From Stieleria marina (GTDB lineage Bacteria > Planctomycetota > Planctomycetia > Pirellulales > Pirellulaceae): 64,000 nt of DNA. Below the pieces are notes generated by a model that saw only the letters and a program-made list of their open reading frames with translations, did no database searches and was not told the DNA's origin. How positions within the stretch are numbered: position 1 is the stretch's first letter; each line of letters opens with the position of its first letter. The position numbers were made by a program, and so were the translations under genes. Positions 17,953 to 27,414 of the stretch are shown here, piece by piece. Where the stretch lies: assembly GCA_007741555.1 (NCBI GenBank), contig CP036526.1, positions 3,286,001 through 3,350,000 of the forward strand. Direction: 5' to 3'.

Positions 17953-19986
17953 ATGAAGCGAAGTAACGTCTTGTTTCCGCTCGCGATCTTGTTGTTCCCC
18001 GTCACGATGATCTTTGCGCAAGATAGTGGCGGAGAGAAAGTCTCCGGCATTGATCGATCGTTGTTTAGCGAAAAGGTCTCGCCGGGTGCGAATTTCTATC
18101 TGTATGCCAACGAAAAGTGGCTGAACGATACAGAGATTCCTGGCGACAAATCGAACTACGGCATTTTTACATTGCTCAATGACAAAACGCAGGAGCAAGT
18201 CAAATCGCTGATCGAAACCGCAGCAAAGACCAAAGCGGAATCGGACACTCCGGCTCAAAAAGTCGGCTCTCTCTACGGCAGTGTGTTGGATGTGTCGCAG
18301 CGTAACCAAGCCAAGACAGATCCCATCAATTCCATTTTGGCGATTGCCAGCAGTGTGACCAGCACGGACGAATTGGCTCCGGCGATGGGAAAACTGATTC
18401 GCAACGGCATCTACGGTCCGTTTGCATCCTATGTCTCGGTCGATGCACGTGCCAGTGATGAATACACGGTTTACGTCACGCAATCGGGGCTGACATTGCC
18501 CGACCGCGACTACTACTTGGAAGACGATGAGCGTTACGTCGAACTTCGCAAGCAATTGAAGGTTTACGTCGCGGACATGCTCAATGCTGCGGGCCATGAT
18601 CATGCCGCGGAAGCAGCGGAGAAGGTCGTCGAAATCGAAACCAGAATCGCGAAATCCCAATGGTCAAAAACGCAGAATCGCGATCCCGAGGCGACTTACA
18701 ACAAGAAGTCGTTTGCCGAAATGAGCGAACTGCTGGGGAGTTTTTCTTGGCAAACCTACGCTGACGCCGCCGGCTTGGCCAAACAAGATGCTTTCGTCGT
18801 TCGCCAACCTAGCTATTTCCGCGAACTGAGTGAAATGTTCGCCGACATCCCAGCGGAGCAATGGAGCGACTACCTGACGTTTAAAGTGATTGATTCGTAC
18901 GCCAGTTCCCTTTCGGACACACTGGAGCGTCGACACTTTGATTTCCACAAGACAGCCGTAAGCGGTATTTCCGAGCAAGAGCCGATGTGGAAACGCGGTG
19001 TGAATACGACCGGCAGTGTGTTGGGCGAACTGGTGGGACAGTTGTACGTAAAAGAACACTTTAAACCGGCCGCGAAAGAACGAATGAACGAGCTGGTCGA
19101 GAATCTGAAGCGAGCTTTTGCACTACGCATCGAATCTCGTGATTGGATGGGAAAAGGAACTCAAAAGCAGGCACTCGAAAAACTGTCTAAGTTTACCACC
19201 AAGATTGCTTATCCCGACGAGTGGAAAGACTACAGCAAACTGAAGATCAAACAGGTGCCATTGGCGGTCAATGTCATTGCGTCATCCGAGTTTGAATACA
19301 ATCGCGATCTGGACAAATTGGGCGGCCCGATTGATCGCAGCGAGTGGCACATGACGCCGCAGACCATCAACGCTTACTACAACCCCACGATGAACGAAAT
19401 CGTATTTCCGGCCGCCATCCTGCAGCCTCCGTTTTTCAACATGGCTGCCGACGACGCGGCTAATTACGGTGCGATTGGTGCCGTGATCGGGCACGAGCTA
19501 AGCCACGGATTTGACGACAAAGGCAGCAAGTACGACGGCGATGGAAATTTGCGAAAGTGGTGGACCGAAGAGGACCGCAGCGAGTTTGAAAAACGTGCCG
19601 CTGGTTTGGTGCAGCAATACAACGCGTATGAACCCATCGCAGGGAACTTCGTCAACGGCGAATTGACGTTAGGCGAAAACATCGGCGACTTGGGCGGACT
19701 GAGTGTCGCCTACGCAGCGTACCGACTTTCGCTGGACGGCAACAAAGCTCCCGTGATTGATGGACTAACCGGCGACCAACGTTTCTTTTTGGGTTGGGCT
19801 CAAATTTGGCGCCGACTGTATCGTGAACGCGAATTACTGAAACGACTGGTCACCGATCCTCACAGTCCCAGCGAATATCGCGTCAACGGAATCGTTCGCA
19901 ATATGGACGCCTGGTACAAAGCGTTCGGCATCGATTCCGATTCGGAGCTGTATTTGGAGCCCGCGCAGCGAGTGCGGATTTGGTAG
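17953..19986 (+). CDS. M13 family (neprilysin-like) zinc metallopeptidase, exported
   Basis: 677 aa from ATG 17953; ATG 17944, three codons earlier, is equally possible. The signal peptide 'MKRSNVLFPLAILLFPVTMI' is followed by FAQ. The N-terminal M13 segment is recognisable ('DRSLFSEKVSPGANFYLYAN', 'LPDRDYYLEDDERYVELR'). The catalytic domain has 'NAYYNPTMNEIVFPAAILQP', the zinc motif H514-E-L-S-H518 with 'GFDDKGSKYDGDGN' after it, and the third ligand Glu575 in 'LGENIGDLGGLSVAY'. The C-terminus 'RVRIW' matches the usual M13 ending. Members cleave small peptides outside the cytoplasm. A 51-codon upstream extension to 17800 is rejected because the signal peptide starts at 17953. Confidence 0.93.
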   Translation: MKRSNVLFPLAILLFPVTMIFAQDSGGEKVSGIDRSLFSEKVSPGANFYLYANEKWLNDTEIPGDKSNYGIFTLLNDKTQEQVKSLIETAAKTKAESDTPAQKVGSLYGSVLDVSQRNQAKTDPINSILAIASSVTSTDELAPAMGKLIRNGIYGPFASYVSVDARASDEYTVYVTQSGLTLPDRDYYLEDDERYVELRKQLKVYVADMLNAAGHDHAAEAAEKVVEIETRIAKSQWSKTQNRDPEATYNKKSFAEMSELLGSFSWQTYADAAGLAKQDAFVVRQPSYFRELSEMFADIPAEQWSDYLTFKVIDSYASSLSDTLERRHFDFHKTAVSGISEQEPMWKRGVNTTGSVLGELVGQLYVKEHFKPAAKERMNELVENLKRAFALRIESRDWMGKGTQKQALEKLSKFTTKIAYPDEWKDYSKLKIKQVPLAVNVIASSEFEYNRDLDKLGGPIDRSEWHMTPQTINAYYNPTMNEIVFPAAILQPPFFNMAADDAANYGAIGAVIGHELSHGFDDKGSKYDGDGNLRKWWTEEDRSEFEKRAAGLVQQYNAYEPIAGNFVNGELTLGENIGDLGGLSVAYAAYRLSLDGNKAPVIDGLTGDQRFFLGWAQIWRRLYRERELLKRLVTDPHSPSEYRVNGIVRNMDAWYKAFGIDSDSELYLEPAQRVRIW

Positions 19987-20035
19987 CCGGTACAGCCAAC
20001 GCCTGCTGATGCGGACGTTCATCCGCGTGGGCGTT

Positions 20036-20064
20036 ACTTAGTCCAACTGCACTTAGTCCAACTG
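20036..20064. repeat. 15-bp tandem duplication covering the acpS stop codon
   Basis: acttagtccaactgc (20036-20050) is followed at once by acttagtccaactg (20051-20064). Read on the minus strand, the acpS gene ends Gln-Leu-Asp-stop and is followed in frame by Val-Gln-Leu-Asp-stop, so the gene carries two tandem copies of its own 3' end. Confidence 0.9.
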
Positions 20065-20439
20065 ATCTGTCGCGATCACGTACGCCGTTGCATGAGTGCG
20101 ACAGGCTCCCAGGCTAAGCAGCAGTTTTTCGACGCCGCTGTATTGGGAATACGCCAGGGCCGCACCGCCCAGCACGATTCGGGGGCCTTGCTCCAGCGAT
20201 GTCACGATTTCGATATCGGTCCAGTGGACGCCTTGTTGTCGGCACTGCAGCGCTTTCATGGTGGCTTCCTTCGCCGCCCAGCGTGTCGCGAAATGTCTTG
20301 CTGCGTTCGCTTTCAGAATGCAGAATTCGATTTCGTGGGCCGTGTAGACTCGTTCCAGAAACTGTTCGCCATGCGTTTCGATCATCTTGGAAATGCGGAC
20401 GCATTCGACGATTTCGGTTCCGATTCCGAGCACAGCCAT
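20053..20439 (-). CDS. acpS: Holo-[acyl-carrier-protein] synthase
   Basis: 128 aa from ATG 20439. The frame extends to 20562, but the extra 41 codons have no family similarity. AcpS transfers 4'-phosphopantetheine from CoA to acyl carrier protein. It shows the N-terminal Mg-binding segment 'VLGIGTEIVECVRI' and the core 'HFATRWAAKEATMKAL' with the conserved Lys-Glu. The first metal ligand, usually Asp in 'GxDIVEI', is Glu here; the charge is kept, and I believe this form is common in related bacteria. The ending ('THATAYVIATDQLD') fits the family length of 120-130 aa. It lies downstream of trpS on the same strand, 153 bp away. Confidence 0.9.
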   Translation of the reverse strand: MAVLGIGTEIVECVRISKMIETHGEQFLERVYTAHEIEFCILKANAARHFATRWAAKEATMKALQCRQQGVHWTDIEIVTSLEQGPRIVLGGAALAYSQYSGVEKLLLSLGACRTHATAYVIATDQLD

Positions 20440-20592
20440 GTTGATCAACCTGTTCGACGAAAAACTGAAGCGACTTGCCGCTGCAATGGACATGCCCACC
20501 GTCGAGGCATCCGGCACACCGCGAGCACAATCGGTGCGTTTCCAAATGCGGTGGTTCAGCAAAGAAAGCTTCCGATCGAAGCCGACTGTATT

Positions 20593-21555
20593 CTAACGCA
20601 ATCCGCAGGCCGTCTGGGCTCGGCTCAATACGGTCGCAGCGACTTCTCTGGCTCGGTCGGCGCCGTCGCGCAACGTTTGGTGGACGTAATCTAAGTTGGA
20701 TTCCAGTTCTGCACGTTTTTCTCGAGCGTCGGCAAAGTACTGCTCGCTGACTTCGGCAACCGCCTTTTTCACTTCGCCGTATCCAAAGCCACCTTGGCGA
20801 TACTTGTCCGCCATCGCTTGCACATCCGATCCGCCTGCGAAGAGTCGATACAGCAGGAACAGGTGGTCCGTTTCGGGATCCTTGGGGTCTTCCATGGCAC
20901 GCGAATCGGTCGTGATTCGCATGATCTGCTTGCGGATTTTTTTGACTTCGCCAAACAACGGTAGCGTGTTGTCGTAGCTCTTGCTCATCTTTTCGCCGTC
21001 CGTGCCGGGGACCTTGGCGCTATGATCAAGCGTCTGAGCTTTGGGCAAGACAAACGTTTCGCCAAACTGATGATTGAACTTCGTCGCGATGTCGCGGCAG
21101 ACTTCGATATGTTGAACTTGGTCAGCACCGACGGGAACAATTTCGCTGTCGTAAGCCAAAATGTCGGCCGCTTGCAGCACCGGGTAAGTGAACAGTCCAG
21201 CGTCCGCAGAGAGCCCCTTGTCGACCTTTTCTTTGTAGGCAACGCAGCGTTGGAGCAACCCCATCGGAGTACCGCTCAGTAGCAGCCAGCACAGCTCGCT
21301 GACTTCGGGCACATGCGACTGCACGAACAGCGTTGCTTTGGCTGGATCCAGTCCCAGTGCCAACAGATCAATTGCGGCGTTCAAAGTGTTTTGACGCATC
21401 GCTTCGGCATCGCGCACGGTGGTCAGCGCATGCAAATCAGCGATGAAGTAAAACCCGTCGTTGGCTTCTTGCAGGTCGATGTACTGGCGGATCGCGCCAA
21501 AGAAGTTGCCCCAGTGAGGCCGGCCGGTGGGCTGAATGCCAGAGAGAACACGCAT
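20593..21555 (-). CDS. trpS: Tryptophan--tRNA ligase
   Basis: 320 aa from ATG 21555, the usual length for bacterial TrpRS. A class I synthetase: the HIGH-type motif is T10-G-R-P-H-W-G-N17 in '[18 protein letters not shown]', and the KMSKS loop is '[18 protein letters not shown]' near residue 190. Other family segments are '[12 protein letters not shown]', '[20 protein letters not shown]' and '[18 protein letters not shown]'. It charges tRNA-Trp in the cytoplasm. It is followed by acpS; purM is upstream on the same strand, with 177 bp between that contains two small hairpins (21590-21604 and 21610-21630). Confidence 0.97.
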   Translation of the reverse strand: MRVLSGIQPTGRPHWGNFFGAIRQYIDLQEANDGFYFIADLHALTTVRDAEAMRQNTLNAAIDLLALGLDPAKATLFVQSHVPEVSELCWLLLSGTPMGLLQRCVAYKEKVDKGLSADAGLFTYPVLQAADILAYDSEIVPVGADQVQHIEVCRDIATKFNHQFGETFVLPKAQTLDHSAKVPGTDGEKMSKSYDNTLPLFGEVKKIRKQIMRITTDSRAMEDPKDPETDHLFLLYRLFAGGSDVQAMADKYRQGGFGYGEVKKAVAEVSEQYFADAREKRAELESNLDYVHQTLRDGADRAREVAATVLSRAQTACGLR

Positions 21556-21732
21556 AGGTCAAAGTCTGTTGAGGGAAAAGAATTTGTGTTAGCGGCTGAC
21601 GCTAGCCACGGGCATTAATTGGAGATGCCCAGTGCGTGCAGGGTTCAGGTCGCTTATTTTCAACGGCTTGAAAGGGCCCGTGCCTAATGCGAGCAGCTGA
21701 CAAGTTTGCTGATCAAAGACTGCGTTCACGAA

Positions 21733-22791
21733 CTAAGCGAAACGCACTTTGCCTTCGCCCGCAACGATCTTGCCGATCGGAAAACAGTCGACGCCTAGTT
21801 CTTGGATTTGATCTTTTACGCTGGCTGCGTAAAAATCGCTGACCACAATGGCCAGGCCCAGTCCCATGTTAAAGACGCGTCGCATTTCGCTGGTCTGAAC
21901 GTCACCGGTTTTCTGAAGCCACTGGAAAATGTCCGGCAGTTGCCACGAATCAGGTTCGATCAACGCATCGACGTTTTTTGGCAAAATGCGATCCAGGTTT
22001 TCTTGGACGCCGCCGCCCGTGATGTGCGCGATGCCATGCAGCACTTGTTTGACGCGGTAGTGATTCTGGACTCCGCGAATGACCTTGGTGTAGATACGTG
22101 TGGGTTCCAAACACACATCGGCTAGCGTGCGGCCGCCGAATGGTTCGGGGGTCGCATCCCACGTCAGGCCAGCATCGTCGATGATCTTGCGAACCAAGCT
22201 GAACCCGTTGCTGTGCAGTCCATTGGACGCCAGCCCAAGCACAACGTCGCCTTGGCCGATCATCTTGCCGTCGATCAATTTTCGTTTCTCGACCACGCCG
22301 ACTGCAAAGCCAGCCAAGTCGTAGTCGTCTTTACCGTACATGTCTGGCATGATGGCCGTTTCGCCACCGAGCAACGCCATGTCGCCGGCAACACAGCCGT
22401 CACTGATGCCTTGCACGATTTTTTCCAGTCTTGCTGGATCGTCTTTGCCCATGGCGACGTAGTCCAGAAAGAACAGGGGTTCACCGCCGGTGCAGAGCAG
22501 GTCATTGACACACATGCCGACCAAGTCGATTCCGACTGTTTCGTGGCGTCCGGTCAATTGCGCGATCTTGAGCTTGGTGCCGACGCCGTCCGTGCCGCTG
22601 ATCAACACAGGTTCTTGGTAATTTCGCGAAAACAGTTTGCCGGCAAAATCCAGCTGAAAAAGTCCGGCAAAGCCACCGTCGCTGGGGATCACACGCGGAC
22701 TGAACGTGCGATGCATCAACCGCGGCAGTCGGCTCATCGACTCGGCGTAAACGTCTAGATCGACGCCGGCATCTTTGTAGGTGGCAGCCAT
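21733..22791 (-). CDS. purM: Phosphoribosylformylglycinamidine cyclo-ligase
   Basis: 352 aa from ATG 22791 ('[20 protein letters not shown]'), matching the family's usual start and length. A further 124 open codons upstream are non-coding by content. PurM closes the imidazole ring to make AIR in purine synthesis. It has the hallmarks 'YKDAGVD', '[18 protein letters not shown]', '[20 protein letters not shown]', '[11 protein letters not shown]', '[19 protein letters not shown]' and '[19 protein letters not shown]'. It appears to be a stand-alone gene; no other pur gene is in the window. Confidence 0.96.
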   Translation of the reverse strand: MAATYKDAGVDLDVYAESMSRLPRLMHRTFSPRVIPSDGGFAGLFQLDFAGKLFSRNYQEPVLISGTDGVGTKLKIAQLTGRHETVGIDLVGMCVNDLLCTGGEPLFFLDYVAMGKDDPARLEKIVQGISDGCVAGDMALLGGETAIMPDMYGKDDYDLAGFAVGVVEKRKLIDGKMIGQGDVVLGLASNGLHSNGFSLVRKIIDDAGLTWDATPEPFGGRTLADVCLEPTRIYTKVIRGVQNHYRVKQVLHGIAHITGGGVQENLDRILPKNVDALIEPDSWQLPDIFQWLQKTGDVQTSEMRRVFNMGLGLAIVVSDFYAASVKDQIQELGVDCFPIGKIVAGEGKVRFA

Positions 22792-23357
22792 ATTTGCAGG
22801 GAAAACAGTGCGGGTGGAAAAATTAACGCTGCGGTGGGTCCGCCAAAGTCGCCATTCTGGCCCGCAAACGCTATTGAGGGTAGGCGTCGTATTTTCTACG
22901 CGGGCTCTGCGGTGGTCGCTGTACGTCGGACCGTGGTCTTTCGGTATGCTTGGCCATCGGTTGGCGGCGGAATCCGCATTTAAACAGCTTAGCCGCTGGG
23001 TGAACATTGCGGGAATACCGCGAGGCTTGCCGAAAAAGTCACCGTTAATCATTAACCCTTCGCTTACTTGACTAGGAGGTTTCTCCGTTACCAATTCGCC
23101 AACTGTTGTGTTGCTTGGTGACCTAGTGTGTTTTCGCACAGGCGAGCGACGCCAGAAAGTCAATTGCTAAGGCAGGTGGTAGTGTTTTTCGTCAGGCGAA
23201 CAGTGAACTGTTTTTCTGACAATGGAAAACCCAGCACCATTGCCAGCTAAAGACCCACTGTCGCGACGAATTGTCTCACGCACGCTCCTGAAGCGTTCGA
23301 TGGAGACCATTCAGGACGGCCAGATGGCGAAATACTAACGATAGAGAGACCGACACG
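22792..23357. other. Intergenic region between divergent purM and glgX
   Basis: 566 bp. It contains a 38-codon ORF at 23222-23338 (listed separately) and an orphan 'taggaggt' Shine-Dalgarno-like string near 23072-23079 with no good frame after it. No RNA gene or riboswitch for purM is recognised. Confidence 0.4.
23222..23338 (+). CDS. Possible 38-aa leader or remnant ORF upstream of glgX
   Basis: ATG 23222 to TAA 23338, 38 codons, ending 20 bp before the glgX start. The peptide is basic and helical ('LSRRIVSRTLLKRSMETIQD'). It could be a short leader ORF, a true small protein, or the degraded start of a larger gene. No Shine-Dalgarno sequence is evident. Weak call, kept because it is the only coherent frame in a 566-bp gap. 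Confidence 0.25.
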   Translation: MENPAPLPAKDPLSRRIVSRTLLKRSMETIQDGQMAKY

Positions 23358-25469
23358 ATGCTCATGCGACAGCCCTTTCCCAATCTGCAGTTTACTTACA
23401 CGCCTCCATTTGGCCCTATCGTCCAGGAAAGCGGCGTCCAGTTTTCGGTTTTCAGCCGCAGCGCGACGGCGATGCGACTGCTGCTGTACAACAAAGTTGC
23501 TGACCGCGAGCCGGCCGAGATCATCGAATTTGATCGCGACTCGGATCGCTGGGGTGACGTTTGGAGTCTGCATGTTGCCGGCCTAAAACACGGTCAGCTG
23601 TATCACTTGCAAGCCAGCGGACCTTGGGATCCTGACAATGGGCACCGATTCGATTCGACAGCTCGTTTGATCGATCCGTACACGCAGGCCCTGGCCGGCG
23701 AATTCATGAAGAGCGATGACGGTGTAATTCGTCCACCCAAATGTGTCGTGATCAAAGACACGTTTGACTGGGACGGTGACCGACACATTCGTCGCGACAT
23801 CAGCGAATCCGTCATCTACGAAATGCACGTTCGCGGTTTTACAAAAAGTAAAACGGCAAAGATCGATTCGGGCGGATCGTACTTGGGCGTGATCGAAAAA
23901 ATCCCCTACCTGCAATCGCTGGGGATAACCGCAGTCGAATTGATGCCGGTCAACGAATTTCCGATCCGTGACATCTACGGCAAGAAACTCGATCGCCCTA
24001 ACTACTGGGGCTACGACCCGATGGCGTTTTTCTCGCCTCACCGTGGCTACGCTCATGACAAAACGCCCGGCGCGCAGATCACTGAATTCAAACAGATGGT
24101 CAAAGCACTGCACGCCGCCGGGATCGAAGTGATCTTGGACGTGGTGTTTAACCACACCTGCGAAGGCAACGAGCAAGGTCCGACGCTTTCGTTCAAAGGC
24201 TTAGAAAACCAGGTCTACTACATTCTGAGCGAAGGCAAGCACTTCTCGAATTACTCAGGCTGTGGAAACACAATCAACGGCAACCACCCAGTCGTCCGCG
24301 AAATGATTTTTCACTGCTTGCGACACTGGGTCCACAATTTCCACATCGACGGTTTCCGATTCGATTTGGCCAGCATTTTAAGCCGCGACCGGAAAGGCAA
24401 CTTGGTGCCCAATCCGCCCATGGTCGAATTGATTGCCGAAGACCCGTTGTTGGCAGACACGAAGATCATCGCCGAAGCTTGGGATGCCGCTGGTGCTTAC
24501 CAGGTCGGTTCGTTCGGGAGCGCCCGTTGGGCCGAATGGAACGGACGGTATCGCGATGATGTTCGCGGATTCTGGCGCGGCGACGGCGGAACGTTGGGGG
24601 CACTTGCAACACGTTTGGCTGGTAGCAGTGACTTGTACGAACATTCCGGACGCCCTCCGTTTTGCAGCATCAATTTCATCACAAGCCACGATGGTTTTAC
24701 GATGAATGACTTGATGGCTTACAAGCACAAGCACAACGACGCCAACGGCGAAGAAAATCGCGACGGTGACAATCACAACATCAGCGACAACTACGGCGTC
24801 GAAGGCCCGACGCGTAAGAAATCGATCAGCATGATTCGAGATCGCCAAGTGCGAAACATGCTGACCACGTTGATGCTCAGCCAAGGTGTCCCGATGCTGG
24901 TCAGCGGTGACGAAGTTCGTCGCACGCAGAAAGGCAACAACAACGCCTATTGCCAAGACAATGACGTCAGTTGGTTTGATTGGCGTCTGGTCGAAAAGAA
25001 CGCGGATCTGCTGCGATTCGTTAAGTCGCTGATCGCGTTTCGGCGAAACCAACCGACCGTCCGTCGCCGCGAATATCTGACGGGGCGCCCGGTCGATGGC
25101 CGCAAGATTCCCGATGTGTCCTGGTACGCACCCGATGGGATCGTCTTGGATTGGAGTCAACAGGAACTGGCGATGATGGCGTACATCGCCGCTCCCAGCC
25201 GTGTCGAAGATCCCGAAGAACTTGGTCGTGACATGGTGTTGATGTTCAACAGCACCGGCCAGACGATGGATTTCACGATGCCGGCGATGGGCCGCAACAT
25301 GAAATGGAATCTGTTTTTGGACACAGCTGCCGTATCTCCGGCTGACATCTACCCCGACGTCGACGGGCCAATGCCGCCCGATTCGATGGTGGTTGATATG
25401 CCTCATCACTCGATGAAAGTCTACGTCAGCGGAAAAATCCCTGGCGAAGGCAAGAAGTCACGGGGATAG
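23358..25469 (+). CDS. glgX: Glycogen debranching enzyme GlgX (GH13 isoamylase family)
   Basis: 703 aa. An N-terminal CBM48-like domain (about residues 1-120; 'FGPIVQESGVQFSVFSRSAT') is followed by the GH13 barrel: 'VIYEMHVRGFTKS', 'GIEVILDVVFNHTCEGNEQG', nucleophile Asp336 in 'FHIDGFRFDLASILSRD', acid/base Glu373 in 'KIIAEAWDAAGAYQVG' and transition-state stabiliser Asp445 in 'FITSHDGFTMNDLMAYKHKHN'. The C-terminal beta domain ends near 'HHSMKVYVSGKIPG'. It hydrolyses alpha-1,6 branches of glycogen-type polymers in the cytoplasm. A strong hairpin follows the gene at 25497-25522. Upstream start at ATG 23358; ATG 23364 (Met3) is possible. Confidence 0.95.
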   Translation: MLMRQPFPNLQFTYTPPFGPIVQESGVQFSVFSRSATAMRLLLYNKVADREPAEIIEFDRDSDRWGDVWSLHVAGLKHGQLYHLQASGPWDPDNGHRFDSTARLIDPYTQALAGEFMKSDDGVIRPPKCVVIKDTFDWDGDRHIRRDISESVIYEMHVRGFTKSKTAKIDSGGSYLGVIEKIPYLQSLGITAVELMPVNEFPIRDIYGKKLDRPNYWGYDPMAFFSPHRGYAHDKTPGAQITEFKQMVKALHAAGIEVILDVVFNHTCEGNEQGPTLSFKGLENQVYYILSEGKHFSNYSGCGNTINGNHPVVREMIFHCLRHWVHNFHIDGFRFDLASILSRDRKGNLVPNPPMVELIAEDPLLADTKIIAEAWDAAGAYQVGSFGSARWAEWNGRYRDDVRGFWRGDGGTLGALATRLAGSSDLYEHSGRPPFCSINFITSHDGFTMNDLMAYKHKHNDANGEENRDGDNHNISDNYGVEGPTRKKSISMIRDRQVRNMLTTLMLSQGVPMLVSGDEVRRTQKGNNNAYCQDNDVSWFDWRLVEKNADLLRFVKSLIAFRRNQPTVRRREYLTGRPVDGRKIPDVSWYAPDGIVLDWSQQELAMMAYIAAPSRVEDPEELGRDMVLMFNSTGQTMDFTMPAMGRNMKWNLFLDTAAVSPADIYPDVDGPMPPDSMVVDMPHHSMKVYVSGKIPGEGKKSRG

Positions 25470-25941
25470 GGCAGTCTAGGTAGGAAAAAGTGCGGCCGTG
25501 TCTTCCCCACCAGGAAGACGCGGATGCGGTGAGCAACAGGGGCCGCTATGGCTCGAATCGAACCGACGCCCTTCGTCCAACCTGGCCATCTTCCGACATG
25601 ATTCCACTGCCAGCTTAGTCATCGCTGAGGATGACTGGGCGAGCAAGATTTGGGCAGAGTTGGCCGCATTCCTGCGTGATACGTGGCGACAAACGAATAG
25701 GGCGTTCGATAAATGCCCTCGGCCAACGTCATCGGATCACCCTGATTAGCGACTTGTTTCGCTAACGGCGTCAGCAATTTTCGCTATCGGCAACACCATT
25801 CTCTTTGTCGCACGGCATCTCTGACGCCCTTACCGGCCTTGTCAACTTTTCCCTAATCGCGAACACTTACGTAACGTCGCTGCACTACCAAGTTGCGATG
25901 GTTGATTGATTGAGACATTCCTCGTCTGAAAGACCCTTTTA
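25470..25941. other. Intergenic region between glgX and the first clpP
   Basis: 472 bp. It starts with the hairpin listed at 25497-25522. An 83-codon frame at 25498-25749 begins inside that hairpin and is probably not real. A T-loop-like string near 25551-25569 does not fold into a tRNA. The last 60 bp are AT-richer and probably hold the clpP promoter. Confidence 0.4.
25497..25522. terminator. Strong hairpin downstream of glgX
   Basis: cgtgtcttcc - ccacca - ggaagacgcg: a 10-bp stem with one G-T pair and a 6-nt loop, 27 bp after the glgX stop. There is no T-run, so it may act as a terminator or as a 3'-end stabiliser. Confidence 0.5.
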
Positions 25942-26622
25942 ATGACCTTCCCCCTGCATTCCAACATGCTGCCTCACAACACGCTGCCAGGCGATGTCAG
26001 TCGCGAAATTCAAAACAGCAGTGCCTACCAAGGTGTTCAGCGTCAGCGTCAACTGACGCTGGGCGATCTGCTGCTGGAAAACCGCATCGTGTTCTTGCAA
26101 GGCGAGATTCATTACGGCAACGCAAACGACGTCGTGATGAAGCTTTTGTATCTTCAAAGCGAAAATCGCCGCAAGGACATTCACTTCTACATCAACAGTC
26201 CCGGCGGAAGTGTCACAGCCACGCTGGCTGTTTACGACACGATGCAAATGCTGTCCTGCAAAGTCGCGACCTACTGTGTGGGTGAAGCTTGTAGCGGAGC
26301 AGCGGTATTGTTGGTCGGTGGTACCAAGGGAAAACGATACTGTTTGCCCAACAGTCGCGTCATGATGCACCAGCCGATGGGCGGCGTTGGTGGTCAAGTT
26401 AGCGACATCGAAATTCAAGCGGCAGAAATGTTTCGCTACCGCGACGTGCTGAACAAAATCATCAGCAACCACAGTGGGCAGACGGTCGAAAAAATCGCCG
26501 AAGACACCGATCGCGATTTCTTTTTGGGTGCCGAAGAAGCCAAGGCGTACGGTTTGGTCGACGACATTTTGACCAAGCCACCGTCCAGCGGCGATGACGA
26601 CGATGATGACGACGACAAATAG
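25942..26622 (+). CDS. clpP: ATP-dependent Clp protease proteolytic subunit, atypical paralogue
   Basis: 226 aa. ClpP fold with 'LLLENRIVFLQGEIHYGNAN', '[20 protein letters not shown]', the nucleophile Ser118 in 'VGEACSGAAVLLVGG', His143 in 'VMMHQPMGG' and the Asp-containing 'DTDRDFFLGAEEAKAYGLVD'. The triad is intact, but the nucleophile elbow is Ala-Cys-Ser-Gly instead of the canonical Ala-Ser-Met-Gly. The N-terminus carries about 20 extra residues. The C-terminus ends in eight Asp and one Lys, an unusual acidic tail. A second, canonical clpP follows 64 bp downstream on the same strand; the pair probably forms one operon and could assemble mixed rings. No clpX or clpA is in the window. Confidence 0.92.
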   Translation: MTFPLHSNMLPHNTLPGDVSREIQNSSAYQGVQRQRQLTLGDLLLENRIVFLQGEIHYGNANDVVMKLLYLQSENRRKDIHFYINSPGGSVTATLAVYDTMQMLSCKVATYCVGEACSGAAVLLVGGTKGKRYCLPNSRVMMHQPMGGVGGQVSDIEIQAAEMFRYRDVLNKIISNHSGQTVEKIAEDTDRDFFLGAEEAKAYGLVDDILTKPPSSGDDDDDDDDK

Positions 26623-26686
26623 GCCTTAGCCATCGTCGAAATCGAATCAACAAACAACACAGAACCACCAATTCAGCAGTTTTCCT

Positions 26687-27280
26687 ATGCCACTTATTCC
26701 ATACGTTGTCGAAAAGAGCGGTCGCGAAGAACGCACCTACGACATTTACAGTCGCTTGTTGAAGGACCGGATCATTTTTCTCGGTCAACAAGTCGATGAC
26801 CAGATTTCGAATTCGCTGGTCGCGCAAATGTTGTTCCTGCAATCGGACGACCCCAAAGCCGACATTCACTTGTACATCAACAGTCCTGGCGGCAGCATCA
26901 CGGCTGGCATGGCGATTTATGACACGATGCAATTCGTGTCGTGTGACGTCGCGACGTATTGCATCGGGCAAGCCGCATCGATGGGCGCTGCATTGCTAAC
27001 CGCCGGTGCCAAGGGCAAGCGATTTTCATTGCCAAATGCACGGATCATGATCCACCAGCCGCTCGCTGGAATGCAGGGCACTACACGCGAAGTCGAAATT
27101 CATATCGAAGAACTTCGTCGTGTGAAGCAGAAGATGAACGAGTTGATGGTGACCCACACCGGTCACACTCTCGAGGAAATTGAGAACGACACCGACCGAG
27201 ACAACTTTATGTCGGCCGACGAAGCATGTGCTTATGGCTTGATCGACAAAGTCGTGTCCAAATCGGGCGAAGACGCTTAA
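26687..27280 (+). CDS. clpP: ATP-dependent Clp protease proteolytic subunit, canonical
   Basis: 197 aa, the standard length. It opens '[20 protein letters not shown]' with the usual '[13 protein letters not shown]'. The catalytic triad is Ser98 in '[16 protein letters not shown]', His123 in 'IMIHQPLAG' and Asp of '[14 protein letters not shown]' (near residue 172). It degrades unfolded proteins in the cytoplasm together with a Clp ATPase. Second gene of a two-gene clpP unit. A possible terminator hairpin follows at 27307-27336. Confidence 0.96.
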   Translation: MPLIPYVVEKSGREERTYDIYSRLLKDRIIFLGQQVDDQISNSLVAQMLFLQSDDPKADIHLYINSPGGSITAGMAIYDTMQFVSCDVATYCIGQAASMGAALLTAGAKGKRFSLPNARIMIHQPLAGMQGTTREVEIHIEELRRVKQKMNELMVTHTGHTLEEIENDTDRDNFMSADEACAYGLIDKVVSKSGEDA

Positions 27281-27306
27281 TCGCGTTGGCGAAGTCGCCG
27301 AGTGAC

Positions 27307-27336
27307 TGCTGCCGCGATGATTTTGGGGCAGCATTT
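27307..27336 (+). terminator. Possible terminator of the clpP pair
   Basis: tgctgcc (27307-27313) pairs with ggcagca (27327-27333) and is followed by ttt. It sits 27 bp after the clpP stop. The loop is 13 nt and the T-run is short, so the call is moderate. Confidence 0.4.
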
Positions 27337-27394
27337 AGCAATAGAATCGACGATTCAAATCGGTTTTAATCTCACGACGGATGGCAGGTCGTAA

Positions 27395-27414
27395 CCCCGG
27401 ACGCTGGTCCGGGG
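27395..27414. other. Perfect 8-bp GC hairpin
   Basis: ccccggac - gctg - gtccgggg is a perfect stem with a 4-nt loop, without a T-run on either side. This is the most stable short hairpin seen in the intergenic regions of the window. Confidence 0.6.

Noticed and set aside
22792-23163. 124-codon N-terminal extension of purM
   Set aside because: PurM proteins start at the 'YKDAGVD' region; the extension has no family similarity.
24378-25409. 343-codon antisense frame in glgX
   Set aside because: It lies opposite the catalytic barrel of a well-supported enzyme and has no recognisable content.
25540-25610. Possible tRNA on the minus strand (T-loop-like ttcgatt)
   Set aside because: The flanking bases do not pair as a T-stem, and no acceptor or D arm can be drawn.
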